Assembly: GCA_947372535.1 (NCBI GenBank) | Contig: CANBUA010000273.1 | Coordinates: forward strand, 1-6,174 | Direction of reading: 5' to 3' | DNA: 6,174 nucleotides | Source of the DNA: Burkholderiales bacterium | GTDB lineage: Bacteria > Pseudomonadota > Gammaproteobacteria > Burkholderiales > Burkholderiaceae | The notes under the pieces: model-generated | Told to the model about the DNA's origin: nothing | Databases searched by the model: none | Seen by the model: only the letters and a program-made list of their open reading frames with translations | Shown here: positions 1 to 6,174 of the stretch, piece after piece | How positions within the stretch are numbered: the first letter of the stretch is position 1 | Layout: every line of letters starts with the position of its first letter | Made by a program: the position numbers and the translations under genes

Positions 1-3000
1 GGCGATGCCACCATCGTCAATGCTTCTGCGCTCGACCTGGGCACCTCCAACGTCGGTGGCAACCTCACGGCCACCGCCTCCTCCGGCAACCTCACCGACA
101 GCGGCACCGTCACCGTCGGTGGCACCGCAGCCTTCACCACCTCGGCCAATGGCGCCGACATCGACCTGGGCACCCTGGCTGTCACCGGCGCGGTGGCCCT
201 GAGCACCATCGATGGTGTCGGCCTCCACACCGCCAACGCTTCGGTCGTCAACGCTTCTGCCCTGACCCTGGGCACCAGCAGCGTGCGCGGCAACCTCACG
301 GCCACCGCTTCCACCGGCAACCTCACCGACAGCGGCACTGTCACCGTCGGCGGCACTGCTGCCTTCACCACCTCGGCCAATGGCGCCGACATCGACCTGG
401 GCACCCTGGCTGTCACCGGCGCGGTCTCCCTGAGCACCATCGATGGTGTCGGCCTCAACACAGCCAATGCATCCGTCGACAACGCTTCTGCCTTGACCTT
501 GGCCGCCAGCAGCGTACGAGGCAACCTCATGGCGACCGCCAATGGCGCCATCACCGACACCGGCGCCCTCACCATCGCCGGTACCACCACCCTGAGCGCA
601 GGCACGACCAACAGCATCACGCTGGACAACCCCAACAACTTCGGCGGGGCTGTCTCCATCATCAGCGGCAACAACGTCACCCTCAACGACACCGGCGCGA
701 TCTCACTGAGCACTTCGACCATCAGCGGCAACCTCGCCATCACCGCGGCAGGCGCCATCACCGATGTCGGCGCCATCAGCGTCACCGGAACCACGAGCCT
801 GGCCGCTGGCAGCGCCAACAGCATCACGCTGGACAACCCCAACAATTTCGGCGGGGCCATCTCCATCATCAGCGGCAACAACGTCACGCTCAACGACACC
901 GGTGCCATCGACCTGGGCGCCTCGACCATCAGCGGCAACCTGGCCGTAACCGCAGCAGGCGCAATGACCGATTCGGGCAACCTGCAAGTGACCGGCACGA
1001 CCACGCTGAGCGCCGCGGGTCAAACCATCACGCTGGACGGCACCGGCAATGACTTCACGGGCACCGTGACCGCCACGGGCGCCAACGTGACACTGAACGA
1101 CAGCAATGCCTTGACCGTGGCACTCACCGCCACTGGCCAGGGCACCGTGAGCGCCGGCGGCAACCTGAACCTGTCGGGCTCGGCCAACGGCTTGAGCACC
1201 ACCACGACGGGCGCGGGCAGCACCACGACCTTCGGCACCACCAACGTCACCGGCAACCTGCAAGCGCTCAGCACGGGCAACATCGTGGACACCGGCGTCA
1301 TCACCGTCTCGGGCACCTCCAGCTTCAGCACGACCGATGCCAACGCGACGATCACGGTGGATCAGCTGGCGGCCACGGGCGCCGTCACCCTGGACACCGC
1401 CGGCACATCGGGCGATGCCACCTTGGTCAACAACGGCGCCTTGACGCTGAACGCTTCGGGCGTGCAAGGCAACCTGAGTGCCCAGGCCCAAGGCAGCATC
1501 AACCTGACCAGCACGGTGGCCGTCGCGGGCGCCAACCACGTGCGCCTGCGTGCCATCGGCGGCAGCAGCGATGTGACATCCACCACGGGCAGCACCATCG
1601 GCAGCGGCTCGGGCGAGATCAACATCCGCGCCGACCGCAACGTCTCGCTGGGCGCCGACGCCAGCACCTCCGGCAAGGTTTTGGCGCAAGCGGGCGGCAC
1701 CTTCGCGCAGAGCGTCGGCACCACGGTCTCCGGCCAGGAAATCGGCATCAACACCACCGGCTCAGCCACGAGCATCAACCTGAATGCTTCGGGCACCGCT
1801 GTGGTCACGGCTGGCCAGAACATCACCGGCCACATCACCGCCCCGACCGTGGGCGTGAGCGCCAGCGCAGGCTCGATCAACCTCACCACCTCGGCCGACT
1901 TGCTCAACGCCCAGGCCAGCACCAGCGTCACCGTCAGCAATGACAAGGCCCTGACCGCTGCCGTGACCGCCGGCACCAGCATTGACCTGAGCACCGCAGG
2001 CAACCTCACCATCGGCACCGTCTCGACCACCTCGGTCGGCACCAGCGACGCCGGCGTGCCGACCAGCAAAGCCTTCGAAACCGCCTCGACCGTGGCTGGC
2101 CGCGGCGGCATCGAAGCGTCGTCCGGCGGCGGCATCACTGCCACCAACGGCACCATTTCGCTGGCCGATAACCTGACCCTGCATGGCGGCACCCTGACCA
2201 TCACCGCCAGCGCCGCCCCTGCCGGCACCACCGCCACCATCTACAAGAGCGCCGGCAGCTCGACACCCAATGTGCTGCTCAACGACAACGTGATCAGCCA
2301 GACCAGCAACAGCAAGATCACCACCGATGTCGGCTCGACCCTGGTGGTCAAGGCCACCAACCGCGGCTCCATCGAGCTGCTCGGCAGCACCACCGACCTC
2401 AACGACATCAAGGGCGGCCTGTCCGTCGTGAGCGGCACGTCCAACGAGGGCACGCCTTCGCGCCTGAATGGCACCGGCAACGTGGTGGTCGACCAAGTCA
2501 GCATCCGCTCGGTACAGGTCAACGTGGCAGGCCAGGCGGGCGCCACCGGCACTGGCGTGCCTCAGGGCATCGAGGGCGATGCCATCGTCTTGAACACCAG
2601 CAAGATCGACACCGCCCTCTACAGCGGACAGATCGTCGGGCGCATGCCTTTCATCACATCGCTCCAGAACGTCGCCACCGCGCTGCCATCCTTGACCATC
2701 TCCATCCCACCGTCCTTGCTGGGCGGCGGCAACAGCCCACTGCTGGTGGGCAACGCCCCAAGCGCCAACTGGATCCAGACCGTGCTGGGTGGTAGCACCG
2801 GCGGCCTGGTCGCGGTTGACCCCACAGGCGTCGGCCAGGACAAGGCTGTCGTCTACCTGGGCGGCCCGGATTCGCCCATCCCGGTCTACCCAGGCAGCAA
2901 GAAGGCCACCGAGATCCGCCTCTTCTACAACGGCCAGGCCGCGGCCACGCCGGAAGAAGAGGCCGCCCTGAGCGCCGTGCTTTCCATCATCGAAGAGCAA

Positions 3001-3168
3001 CGTCGGGTGCGTTTCGAAGAAGCCGTGCGGACCGAAAACGTCTCTTCGCGCCTGCGCTCTGGCGTGATCGCCGAAGTCGGTTCGGGCCGTCCCGCCACCG
3101 AAGGCAGCGAATCCATCAGGACTCCGGACACCTGCTCGCCAAAACCCAACAGTCTCGTCTGCGAATAA
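1..3168 (+). CDS. Large repetitive filamentous-haemagglutinin-like exoprotein, C-terminal part (5' partial)
   Basis: Frame 1 is open from the first base to a TAA at 3166-3168, giving 1055 visible residues. The start lies upstream; the GTG at 193 is an internal codon. The protein is rich in Thr, Ala, Gly, Ser, Asn and Asp in alternating short beta-strand patterns, as in beta-helical TpsA adhesins and S-layer-like repeat proteins. Residues 1-180 hold 77-residue repeats, 182-386 hold 69-residue repeats, about 387-850 are degenerate repeats, and about 850-1055 are non-repetitive with more Lys, Arg and Glu. A probable helix (about 985-1020, with EEQRRVRFEE) precedes a tail with the only two cysteines. 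There is no C-terminal autotransporter barrel and no RTX nonapeptide, so two-partner secretion is the likeliest export route (inference; the N-terminal TPS domain and TpsB partner are not in view). Likely role: surface adhesion or biofilm structure. The family class is fairly secure; the specific function is unknown. Confidence 0.8.
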   Translation, partial: GDATIVNASALDLGTSNVGGNLTATASSGNLTDSGTVTVGGTAAFTTSANGADIDLGTLAVTGAVALSTIDGVGLHTANASVVNASALTLGTSSVRGNLTATASTGNLTDSGTVTVGGTAAFTTSANGADIDLGTLAVTGAVSLSTIDGVGLNTANASVDNASALTLAASSVRGNLMATANGAITDTGALTIAGTTTLSAGTTNSITLDNPNNFGGAVSIISGNNVTLNDTGAISLSTSTISGNLAITAAGAITDVGAISVTGTTSLAAGSANSITLDNPNNFGGAISIISGNNVTLNDTGAIDLGASTISGNLAVTAAGAMTDSGNLQVTGTTTLSAAGQTITLDGTGNDFTGTVTATGANVTLNDSNALTVALTATGQGTVSAGGNLNLSGSANGLSTTTTGAGSTTTFGTTNVTGNLQALSTGNIVDTGVITVSGTSSFSTTDANATITVDQLAATGAVTLDTAGTSGDATLVNNGALTLNASGVQGNLSAQAQGSINLTSTVAVAGANHVRLRAIGGSSDVTSTTGSTIGSGSGEINIRADRNVSLGADASTSGKVLAQAGGTFAQSVGTTVSGQEIGINTTGSATSINLNASGTAVVTAGQNITGHITAPTVGVSASAGSINLTTSADLLNAQASTSVTVSNDKALTAAVTAGTSIDLSTAGNLTIGTVSTTSVGTSDAGVPTSKAFETASTVAGRGGIEASSGGGITATNGTISLADNLTLHGGTLTITASAAPAGTTATIYKSAGSSTPNVLLNDNVISQTSNSKITTDVGSTLVVKATNRGSIELLGSTTDLNDIKGGLSVVSGTSNEGTPSRLNGTGNVVVDQVSIRSVQVNVAGQAGATGTGVPQGIEGDAIVLNTSKIDTALYSGQIVGRMPFITSLQNVATALPSLTISIPPSLLGGGNSPLLVGNAPSANWIQTVLGGSTGGLVAVDPTGVGQDKAVVYLGGPDSPIPVYPGSKKATEIRLFYNGQAAATPEEEAALSAVLSIIEEQRRVRFEEAVRTENVSSRLRSGVIAEVGSGRPATEGSESIRTPDTCSPKPNSLVCE
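16..540 (+). repeat. 231-bp (77-residue) in-frame tandem repeat, two full copies plus a partial third
   Basis: Copy 1 is 16-246, copy 2 is 247-477, and a third begins at 478 and diverges after about 540. The period is exactly 231 bp, so the reading frame is kept. By hand alignment the two full copies differ at about 24 of 231 positions (roughly 90% identity). Positions 130-194 are identical to 361-425 over 65 bases. Each unit carries the anchor GNL-x-ATA, then TDSGTVTVGGTAAFTT, a DIDLGTLAVTGAV strand and a STIDGVGL segment. More copies may lie upstream, since the window opens inside the array. Confidence 0.93.
544..1158 (+). repeat. 207-bp (69-residue) in-frame tandem repeat, two close copies plus one degenerate copy
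   Basis: Copy A is 544-750 and copy B 751-957, both 207 bp. A third, more divergent unit runs from 958 to about 1158. Shared features are a GAITD opening, a GTT-S/T-L strand, SITLDNPNNFGG, then SIISGNNVTLNDTGAI and STISGNL. The third unit keeps TGTTTLSA, TITLDG and NVTLND but loses the NPNNFGG core. The units follow the 77-residue array without a break and share its GNL anchor and TD-x-G motif, so they look like a shorter form of the same unit. Confidence 0.9.
1252..1467 (+). repeat. Degenerate 216-bp (72-residue) copy of the 77-residue unit
   Basis: The translation runs from GNLQALSTGNIVDTG through VSGTSSFSTTDANATITVD and LAATGAVTLDTAG to ALTLNASGVQ, just before the next GNL at 1468. Order and strand pattern match the 77-residue unit at 289-519 (GNL..., TDSGTVTVGGTAAFTT, LAVTGAVSL, ALTLAASSV), with five residues fewer. 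The 12 bases at 1411-1422 (GGCGATGCCACC) also occur at 1-12 in the equivalent repeat position. This shows that the 77-residue type recurs after the 69-residue block. Confidence 0.7.
3133..3162 (+). other. C-terminal cysteine pair (C-x8-C) of the exoprotein
   Basis: The last codons before the stop encode TCSPKPNSLVCE. The two cysteines, visible residues 1045 and 1054, are the only ones in the 1055 residues. In HMW1-type TpsA adhesins of Haemophilus a C-terminal cysteine pair forms a disulfide loop that keeps the adhesin tethered to its outer-membrane TpsB pore (established knowledge). A similar anchoring role here is inference from position and spacing only. Confidence 0.5.
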
Positions 3169-3189
3169 AGCACCCCCCTAGTTTCAAAC

Positions 3190-3218
3190 TTGACGCCCTG
3201 ACGGTGTCACCAAACAAT
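3190..3218 (+). promoter_or_regulatory. Possible sigma-70-like promoter for the tss genes
   Basis: TTGACG at 3190-3195 matches five of six bases of the -35 consensus, and AACAAT at 3213-3218 matches four of six of the -10, with a 17-bp spacer. Transcription would begin near 3225, leaving about 60 bases of leader before tssA. The -10 lacks its first T, and the site overlaps the hairpin at 3191-3209. This is the best match I see in the 118-bp gap, but it is weak evidence. Confidence 0.25.
3191..3209 (+). other. Small hairpin in the exoprotein-tssA gap
   Basis: TGACGCC pairs with GGTGTCA around a CTGAC loop, giving seven pairs including one G-U. It lies 22 bases after the exoprotein stop codon. 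No run of T follows it, so it is not a standard intrinsic terminator. It contains the 9-base palindrome GGTGTCACC at its right end (3203-3211), which could instead be an operator. No role is assigned. Confidence 0.25.
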
Positions 3219-3286
3219 ACAACTCCCCCGACTGCGTCATCGGCAGCCCTCCACAAAAGCCGAGACGTTTTGTCACACCAGCAGTC

Positions 3287-4363
3287 ATGAGCATCACGAT
3301 AGAAACAGGCGAAGCCGCCGCTCTCGTCTCCCAGCCGCAACAGGCCTGGCTTGCCCCCATGGGTGATCTGCCTTGCGGCGAAGACCTCGAGTACGACAAC
3401 GATTTTCTGAACCTGCAGCAATTGGCTGCCGGCAAGGCCGAAACCCAATTTGCGTCGGCAGAGCCGCCCAATTGGCGCGAGGTCATCCCCGCCGCTGAAT
3501 CCCTGTTCGACCGCACCCGCGACCTCCGCGTGGCCTTGCTCTGGACACGCGCCGAAGTCAGCCTGCGCGGCCTGGCCGCCCTGCCCGGAGGCCTGGCCCT
3601 GATCGTGGCCCTGCTGGAAGCCTATTGGGACACCCTGCATCCCCAGCCCGACCCCGATGACGGTGACCCTTACGCCAGGCTCAATGCCTTGGCCCTGCTG
3701 ACCGAAAGCGAAGGCCTGCTGGGTGATCTTCGCGGCGCACGTGTGTTCGCCAACCGCAGCATCGGCGACTTGAGCTTTCGCGATGTGGAAGTGGCCCTGG
3801 GTAAACTCACCCCACGCGATGGTGAACAGGCCATGCCCAAGGGGCAGGTCTCCCAGATGCTTGATGCGGCCGTGCGCGCCATCCCAGAACTGCGCACCCA
3901 ACTTGACCAATCCCTGGGCCTGCTCAAGCGCCTGAGCAACCTGCTGCGTGACCAAGTGGGCATCGAACGCGCCACCGACATGCGCCCGCTCACCGACCTG
4001 CTGGGTTGCGTCAATCAATGCATGCCTGCCGAAGACAATGCGTCATCGGGCAACGATGCAAATGGTGGTGAAGCAGCCGAAGGTGGTGGCCATGCCACGG
4101 GCGCCGACGGTGGCGGCGCGCGCCAGGCGGGTCTGCCCAGTGCCATCCACAACCGGGAAGATGCCCTGCGCGCCATTGAACTGGTCTGCGATTATCTGGA
4201 GCGCACCGAGCCCACCAACCCGGCGCAACTGCTGCTTCGCCGCTCGCGCAAACTGATCAACAAGAACTTCCTGCAACTGATGCGCGAGCTTGCGCCCGAT
4301 GCGATCAACGAAGTCGCGCGGATCATGGGTGTTGACCCTGATTCCATCGAAAGCGATCAGTGA
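3287..4363 (+). CDS. tssA: Type VI secretion system assembly protein TssA (ImpA N-terminal domain)
   Basis: The 358-residue protein has the ImpA_N-type start of TssA proteins: PCGEDLEYD at 29-37, NWREV at 62-66, RDLRVALLWTRA at 78-89, YWDTLHPQ at 113-120 and RLNALALL at 131-138. A helical middle part (about 185-245) leads to a Gly/Ala-rich linker (about 250-283) and a C-terminal helical domain (about 288-350, with EPTNPAQLLLRRS and APDAINEVARIMG). Its length and tail resemble the short TssA class such as Pseudomonas TssA1, not the long ImpA-tailed class. TssA is cytoplasmic and acts in assembly of baseplate, Hcp tube and sheath. ATG 3287 is chosen because no other ATG, GTG or TTG lies in frame between the in-frame stop at 3191 and it. 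The Shine-Dalgarno is poor (only CAGCAG nearby). It heads the tss gene run and is followed by an 89-bp gap before tssB. Confidence 0.93.
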   Translation: MSITIETGEAAALVSQPQQAWLAPMGDLPCGEDLEYDNDFLNLQQLAAGKAETQFASAEPPNWREVIPAAESLFDRTRDLRVALLWTRAEVSLRGLAALPGGLALIVALLEAYWDTLHPQPDPDDGDPYARLNALALLTESEGLLGDLRGARVFANRSIGDLSFRDVEVALGKLTPRDGEQAMPKGQVSQMLDAAVRAIPELRTQLDQSLGLLKRLSNLLRDQVGIERATDMRPLTDLLGCVNQCMPAEDNASSGNDANGGEAAEGGGHATGADGGGARQAGLPSAIHNREDALRAIELVCDYLERTEPTNPAQLLLRRSRKLINKNFLQLMRELAPDAINEVARIMGVDPDSIESDQ

Positions 4364-4442
4364 TTTGAGTCGTAAAGCGTGTAAAAGTTACCCAAAATCG
4401 TGACACCATTGATCCCTTTCATTCACCCTGACGTTCACTCCC

Positions 4443-4447
4443 GGAGG
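4443..4447 (+). promoter_or_regulatory. Ribosome binding site of tssB
   Basis: GGAGG with a five-base spacer (CCCTC) before the ATG at 4453. It is the strongest ribosome binding site in the window and fixes the tssB start. It is much better than that of tssA, consistent with high demand for sheath subunits. Confidence 0.8.
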
Positions 4448-4452
4448 CCCTC

Positions 4453-4959
4453 ATGAGTAGCCAAAAATTCATCGCACGCAACCGCGCCCCTCGAGTCCAG
4501 ATCGAATATGACGTCGAGCTCTATGGCGCTGAAAAGAAGGTGCAACTGCCCTTCGTGATGGGCGTCCTGGCTGACTTGTCGGGCAAGCCCACCGAGCCGC
4601 TGGCACCCGTGGCAGACCGCAAGTTCCTCGAAGTCGATGTCGACAATTTCGACTCTCGCATGAAGGCCATGAAGCCCCGCGTGGCTTTCCAGGTGCCCAA
4701 CACCCTGACGGGCGAAGGCAACCTGAGCGTGGACATCACCTTCGACAACATGGAAGACTTCACCCCCGGCGCCGTCGCCAGGAAGGTCGACTCCCTCAAC
4801 AAGCTGCTCGAAGCGCGTCAGCAGCTGTCCAACCTCGTGACCTACATGGACGGCAAGACAGGCGCTGAAGAACTGTTGGCCAAGGTGATGGCCGATCCTG
4901 CCCTGCTGGCCACCCTGTCGACTGCCGCCAAGCCTGGCGACGACACCCCAGCTGCCTGA
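4453..4959 (+). CDS. tssB: Type VI secretion contractile sheath small subunit TssB (VipA/ImpB)
   Basis: The 168-residue protein has the typical length and sequence of TssB. It opens with SSQKFIARNRAPRVQIEYDVE, followed by LPFVMGVLADLSG (about 32-44), RKFLEVDVDNFDSRM (56-70), PRVAFQVPNTL (about 75-85) and FDNMEDFTPGAVARKV (about 97-112). A helical stretch after that (LNKLLEARQQLSNLVTYMDG) ends near residue 134, with a short Ala-rich tail. TssB pairs with TssC to form the cytoplasmic helical sheath around the Hcp tube; contraction fires the injector and TssH (ClpV) recycles it. The start is set by the GGAGG at 4443-4447. The 89-bp gap from tssA is AT-richer than the genes but shows no convincing promoter, so cotranscription with tssA is likely though not shown. 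No defect is visible. Confidence 0.97.
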   Translation: MSSQKFIARNRAPRVQIEYDVELYGAEKKVQLPFVMGVLADLSGKPTEPLAPVADRKFLEVDVDNFDSRMKAMKPRVAFQVPNTLTGEGNLSVDITFDNMEDFTPGAVARKVDSLNKLLEARQQLSNLVTYMDGKTGAEELLAKVMADPALLATLSTAAKPGDDTPAA

Positions 4960-4985
4960 TCGATCGCCCCACAGCCCACGAATAC

Positions 4986-4989
4986 GGAG
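4986..4989 (+). promoter_or_regulatory. Ribosome binding site of tssC
   Basis: GGAG with a ten-base spacer before the ATG at 5000. The spacing is slightly long, but it is the only good candidate in the 40-bp tssB-tssC gap and supports the chosen start. Confidence 0.65.
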
Positions 4990-4999
4990 AAATATCACC

Positions 5000-6174
5000 A
5001 TGGCAGAAACCCAAGCCAGCGCCGCCCTCCAGGGCGTCACCTTCGAAGGCAGCGACCTCGCTTCCTTGCTGCAAAAAGAATTCAAGCCCAAGACCGACGA
5101 AGCCAAGAGCGCTGTCGAGACGGCCATCCAGACCCTGGCTCAACAAGCCCTCAGCAACACCAAGCTGATCGGCAACGATGTCATCAAAAGCATCGAGTCC
5201 ATGATCGCGGCCATCGACAAGAAATTGTCGGAGCAAGTCAACCTGATCCTGCACAACGAAGAGTTCCAAAAGCTCGAAGGTGCCTGGCGCGGTCTGCACT
5301 ACATGGTCAACAACACCGAGACCGACGAGCAGCTCAAGATCCGCGTGATGAACATCTCCAAGGCTGACCTTGGCAAGACGCTCAAGCGCTACAAGGGCAC
5401 GGCCTGGGATCAAAGCCCGCTGTTCAAGAAAGTCTACGAAGAAGAATACGGCCAGTTTGGCGGCGAGCCTTTCGGCTGCATGGTCGGTGACTACCACTTC
5501 GACCAAAGCCCGCCTGACGTCGAGCTGCTGGCAGAGATGGCCAAGGTCTGCGCTGCAGCCCACATGCCCTTCATCACTGGCGCCTCGCCCACCGTGATGC
5601 AGATGGACACCTGGCAAGAGCTGGCCAACCCACGTGACCTGACCAAGATCTTCACCACGCCCGAGTACGCCGCCTGGCGCTCGCTGCGTGAGTCGGACGA
5701 CGCCCGCTATCTGGGCCTGGCCATGCCGCGTTTCCTGGCCCGTCAGCCCTATGGCGCCAAGACGAACCCGGTCGAGGCCTTCGACTTCGAAGAAGACACG
5801 GCTGGTGCTCAGCACGACAAGTACGCCTGGGCCAACTCGGCCTACGCGATGGCGGTCAACATCAACCGTTCGTTCAAGATGTATGGCTGGTGCTCGCGCA
5901 TCCGCGGCATCGAGTCGGGCGGCTCGGTCGAAGGGTTGCCCACGCACGCCTTCCCCACCGACGACGGCGGGGTCGACATGAAGTGCCCCACGGAGATCGC
6001 CATCAGCGATCGCCGCGAGGCCGAACTGGCCAAGAACGGCTTCATGCCCCTGGTGCACAAGAAGAACTCCGACTTCGCGGCCTTCATCGGTGCGCAGTCG
6101 CTGCAAAAGCCTGCCGAGTACGACGACCCGGACGCCTCGGCCAATGCCAACCTGGCGGCCCGCCTGCCCTACCT
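5000..6174 (+). CDS. tssC: Type VI secretion contractile sheath large subunit TssC (VipB/ImpC), 3' partial
   Basis: Frame 2 is open from ATG 5000 to the window edge: 391 complete codons of a protein usually about 490-500 residues, so roughly the last 100 residues are missing. Family landmarks include WRGLHYMV (96-103), YGQFGGEPFG and VGDYHF (150-167), AHMPFITGASP (about 185-195), MPRFLARQPYG, WANSAYAMAVNI, GWCSRIRGIESGG (296-308) and KCPTEIAISDRREAEL (328-343), then DFAAFIGAQSLQKP and ARLPYL at the edge. TssC forms the outer and middle layers of the sheath with TssB. In the family the N-terminal helix exposed after contraction is bound by the ClpV ATPase; SDLASLLQKEF at 18-28 sits where that helix is expected (inference). 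It is 40 bp after tssB and almost certainly cotranscribed with it. hcp and other tss genes would be expected next, outside the window. Confidence 0.97.
   Translation, partial: MAETQASAALQGVTFEGSDLASLLQKEFKPKTDEAKSAVETAIQTLAQQALSNTKLIGNDVIKSIESMIAAIDKKLSEQVNLILHNEEFQKLEGAWRGLHYMVNNTETDEQLKIRVMNISKADLGKTLKRYKGTAWDQSPLFKKVYEEEYGQFGGEPFGCMVGDYHFDQSPPDVELLAEMAKVCAAAHMPFITGASPTVMQMDTWQELANPRDLTKIFTTPEYAAWRSLRESDDARYLGLAMPRFLARQPYGAKTNPVEAFDFEEDTAGAQHDKYAWANSAYAMAVNINRSFKMYGWCSRIRGIESGGSVEGLPTHAFPTDDGGVDMKCPTEIAISDRREAELAKNGFMPLVHKKNSDFAAFIGAQSLQKPAEYDDPDASANANLAARLPY

Noticed and set aside
5..202. Short plus-strand open frame in another frame at the window start
   Set aside because: It overlaps the frame-1 repeat protein, is Pro/Ser/Ala-rich and arises from the same repeats read out of frame.
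16..957. CRISPR array or other DNA-level tandem repeat
   Set aside because: Periods of 231 and 207 bp are multiples of three, there are no spacers, and variation is largely synonymous or conservative; these are protein repeats.
703..3000. Long open frames on the minus strand opposite the exoprotein gene (703-1689, 1362-2240, 1762-3000)
   Set aside because: They are antisense to a clearly coding, repetitive, GC-rich frame; their translations are low-complexity Ala/Gly/Val/Arg mixtures with no recognisable domain.
2950..3168. Autotransporter beta-barrel or RTX type I secretion signal at the exoprotein C-terminus
   Set aside because: No run of amphipathic strands ending in an aromatic residue and no GGxGxD nonapeptides; the tail is charged, proline-containing and ends in VCE.
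3180..3190. Palindrome AGTTTCAAACT after the exoprotein stop
   Set aside because: Five-base arms around one base are too short to claim a terminator or operator.
3240..3263. Inverted repeat TCGGC/GCCGA as a terminator
   Set aside because: Only five base pairs with a 14-base loop, and the nearest T run is short and offset by GACG.
4364..4442. Separate promoter for tssB in the 89-bp gap
   Set aside because: The best pairing (TCGTAA at 4370-4375 and CAAAAT at 4393-4398) matches only three and four of six consensus bases; no sigma-54 GG/GC pattern is seen.
4796..6106. 436-codon open frame on the minus strand opposite tssB and tssC
   Set aside because: It lies opposite two strongly conserved T6SS genes whose sense-strand translations match their families throughout; the antisense frame is a by-product of high GC at third positions.

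Overview
The window is GC-rich (C or G dominates third codon positions) and all three gap regions are short, which fits a Gram-negative proteobacterium. The adhesin type and the protein sequences of the secretion genes suggest a betaproteobacterium of the Burkholderiales. That assignment is a judgement from sequence character, not from a search. All genes seen lie on the + strand.

Layout: positions 1-3168 are the 3' end of one very long gene for a repetitive, beta-strand-rich exported surface protein of the filamentous-haemagglutinin/two-partner-secretion type. Its 5' end lies outside the window. Its first ~500 visible residues are tandem units of 77 and 69 residues that look like one repeat family; they grade into degenerate repeats and then a non-repetitive C-terminal module ending in the protein's only two visible cysteines. 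A 118-bp gap (3169-3286) with a possible promoter and a small hairpin follows. Then come three genes of a type VI secretion system (T6SS): tssA (3287-4363), tssB (4453-4959) and tssC (5000 to the window edge, about 100 residues short of full length). The gaps are 89 bp (tssA-tssB) and 40 bp (tssB-tssC); tssB and tssC have recognisable ribosome binding sites.

How they work together: TssB and TssC co-assemble into the contractile sheath that drives the Hcp tube and its spike out of the cell, and TssA helps assemble and position baseplate, tube and sheath. This is the start of what is probably a longer T6SS operon running off the right edge. The surface protein is not a known T6SS part; its position directly upstream may be chance, or may reflect a region devoted to cell-cell contact.

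I see no RNA genes, CRISPR arrays, insertion sequences or attachment sites. No clearly undescribed system is evident. The most unusual items are the C-terminal cysteine pair and the repeat architecture of the large surface protein.
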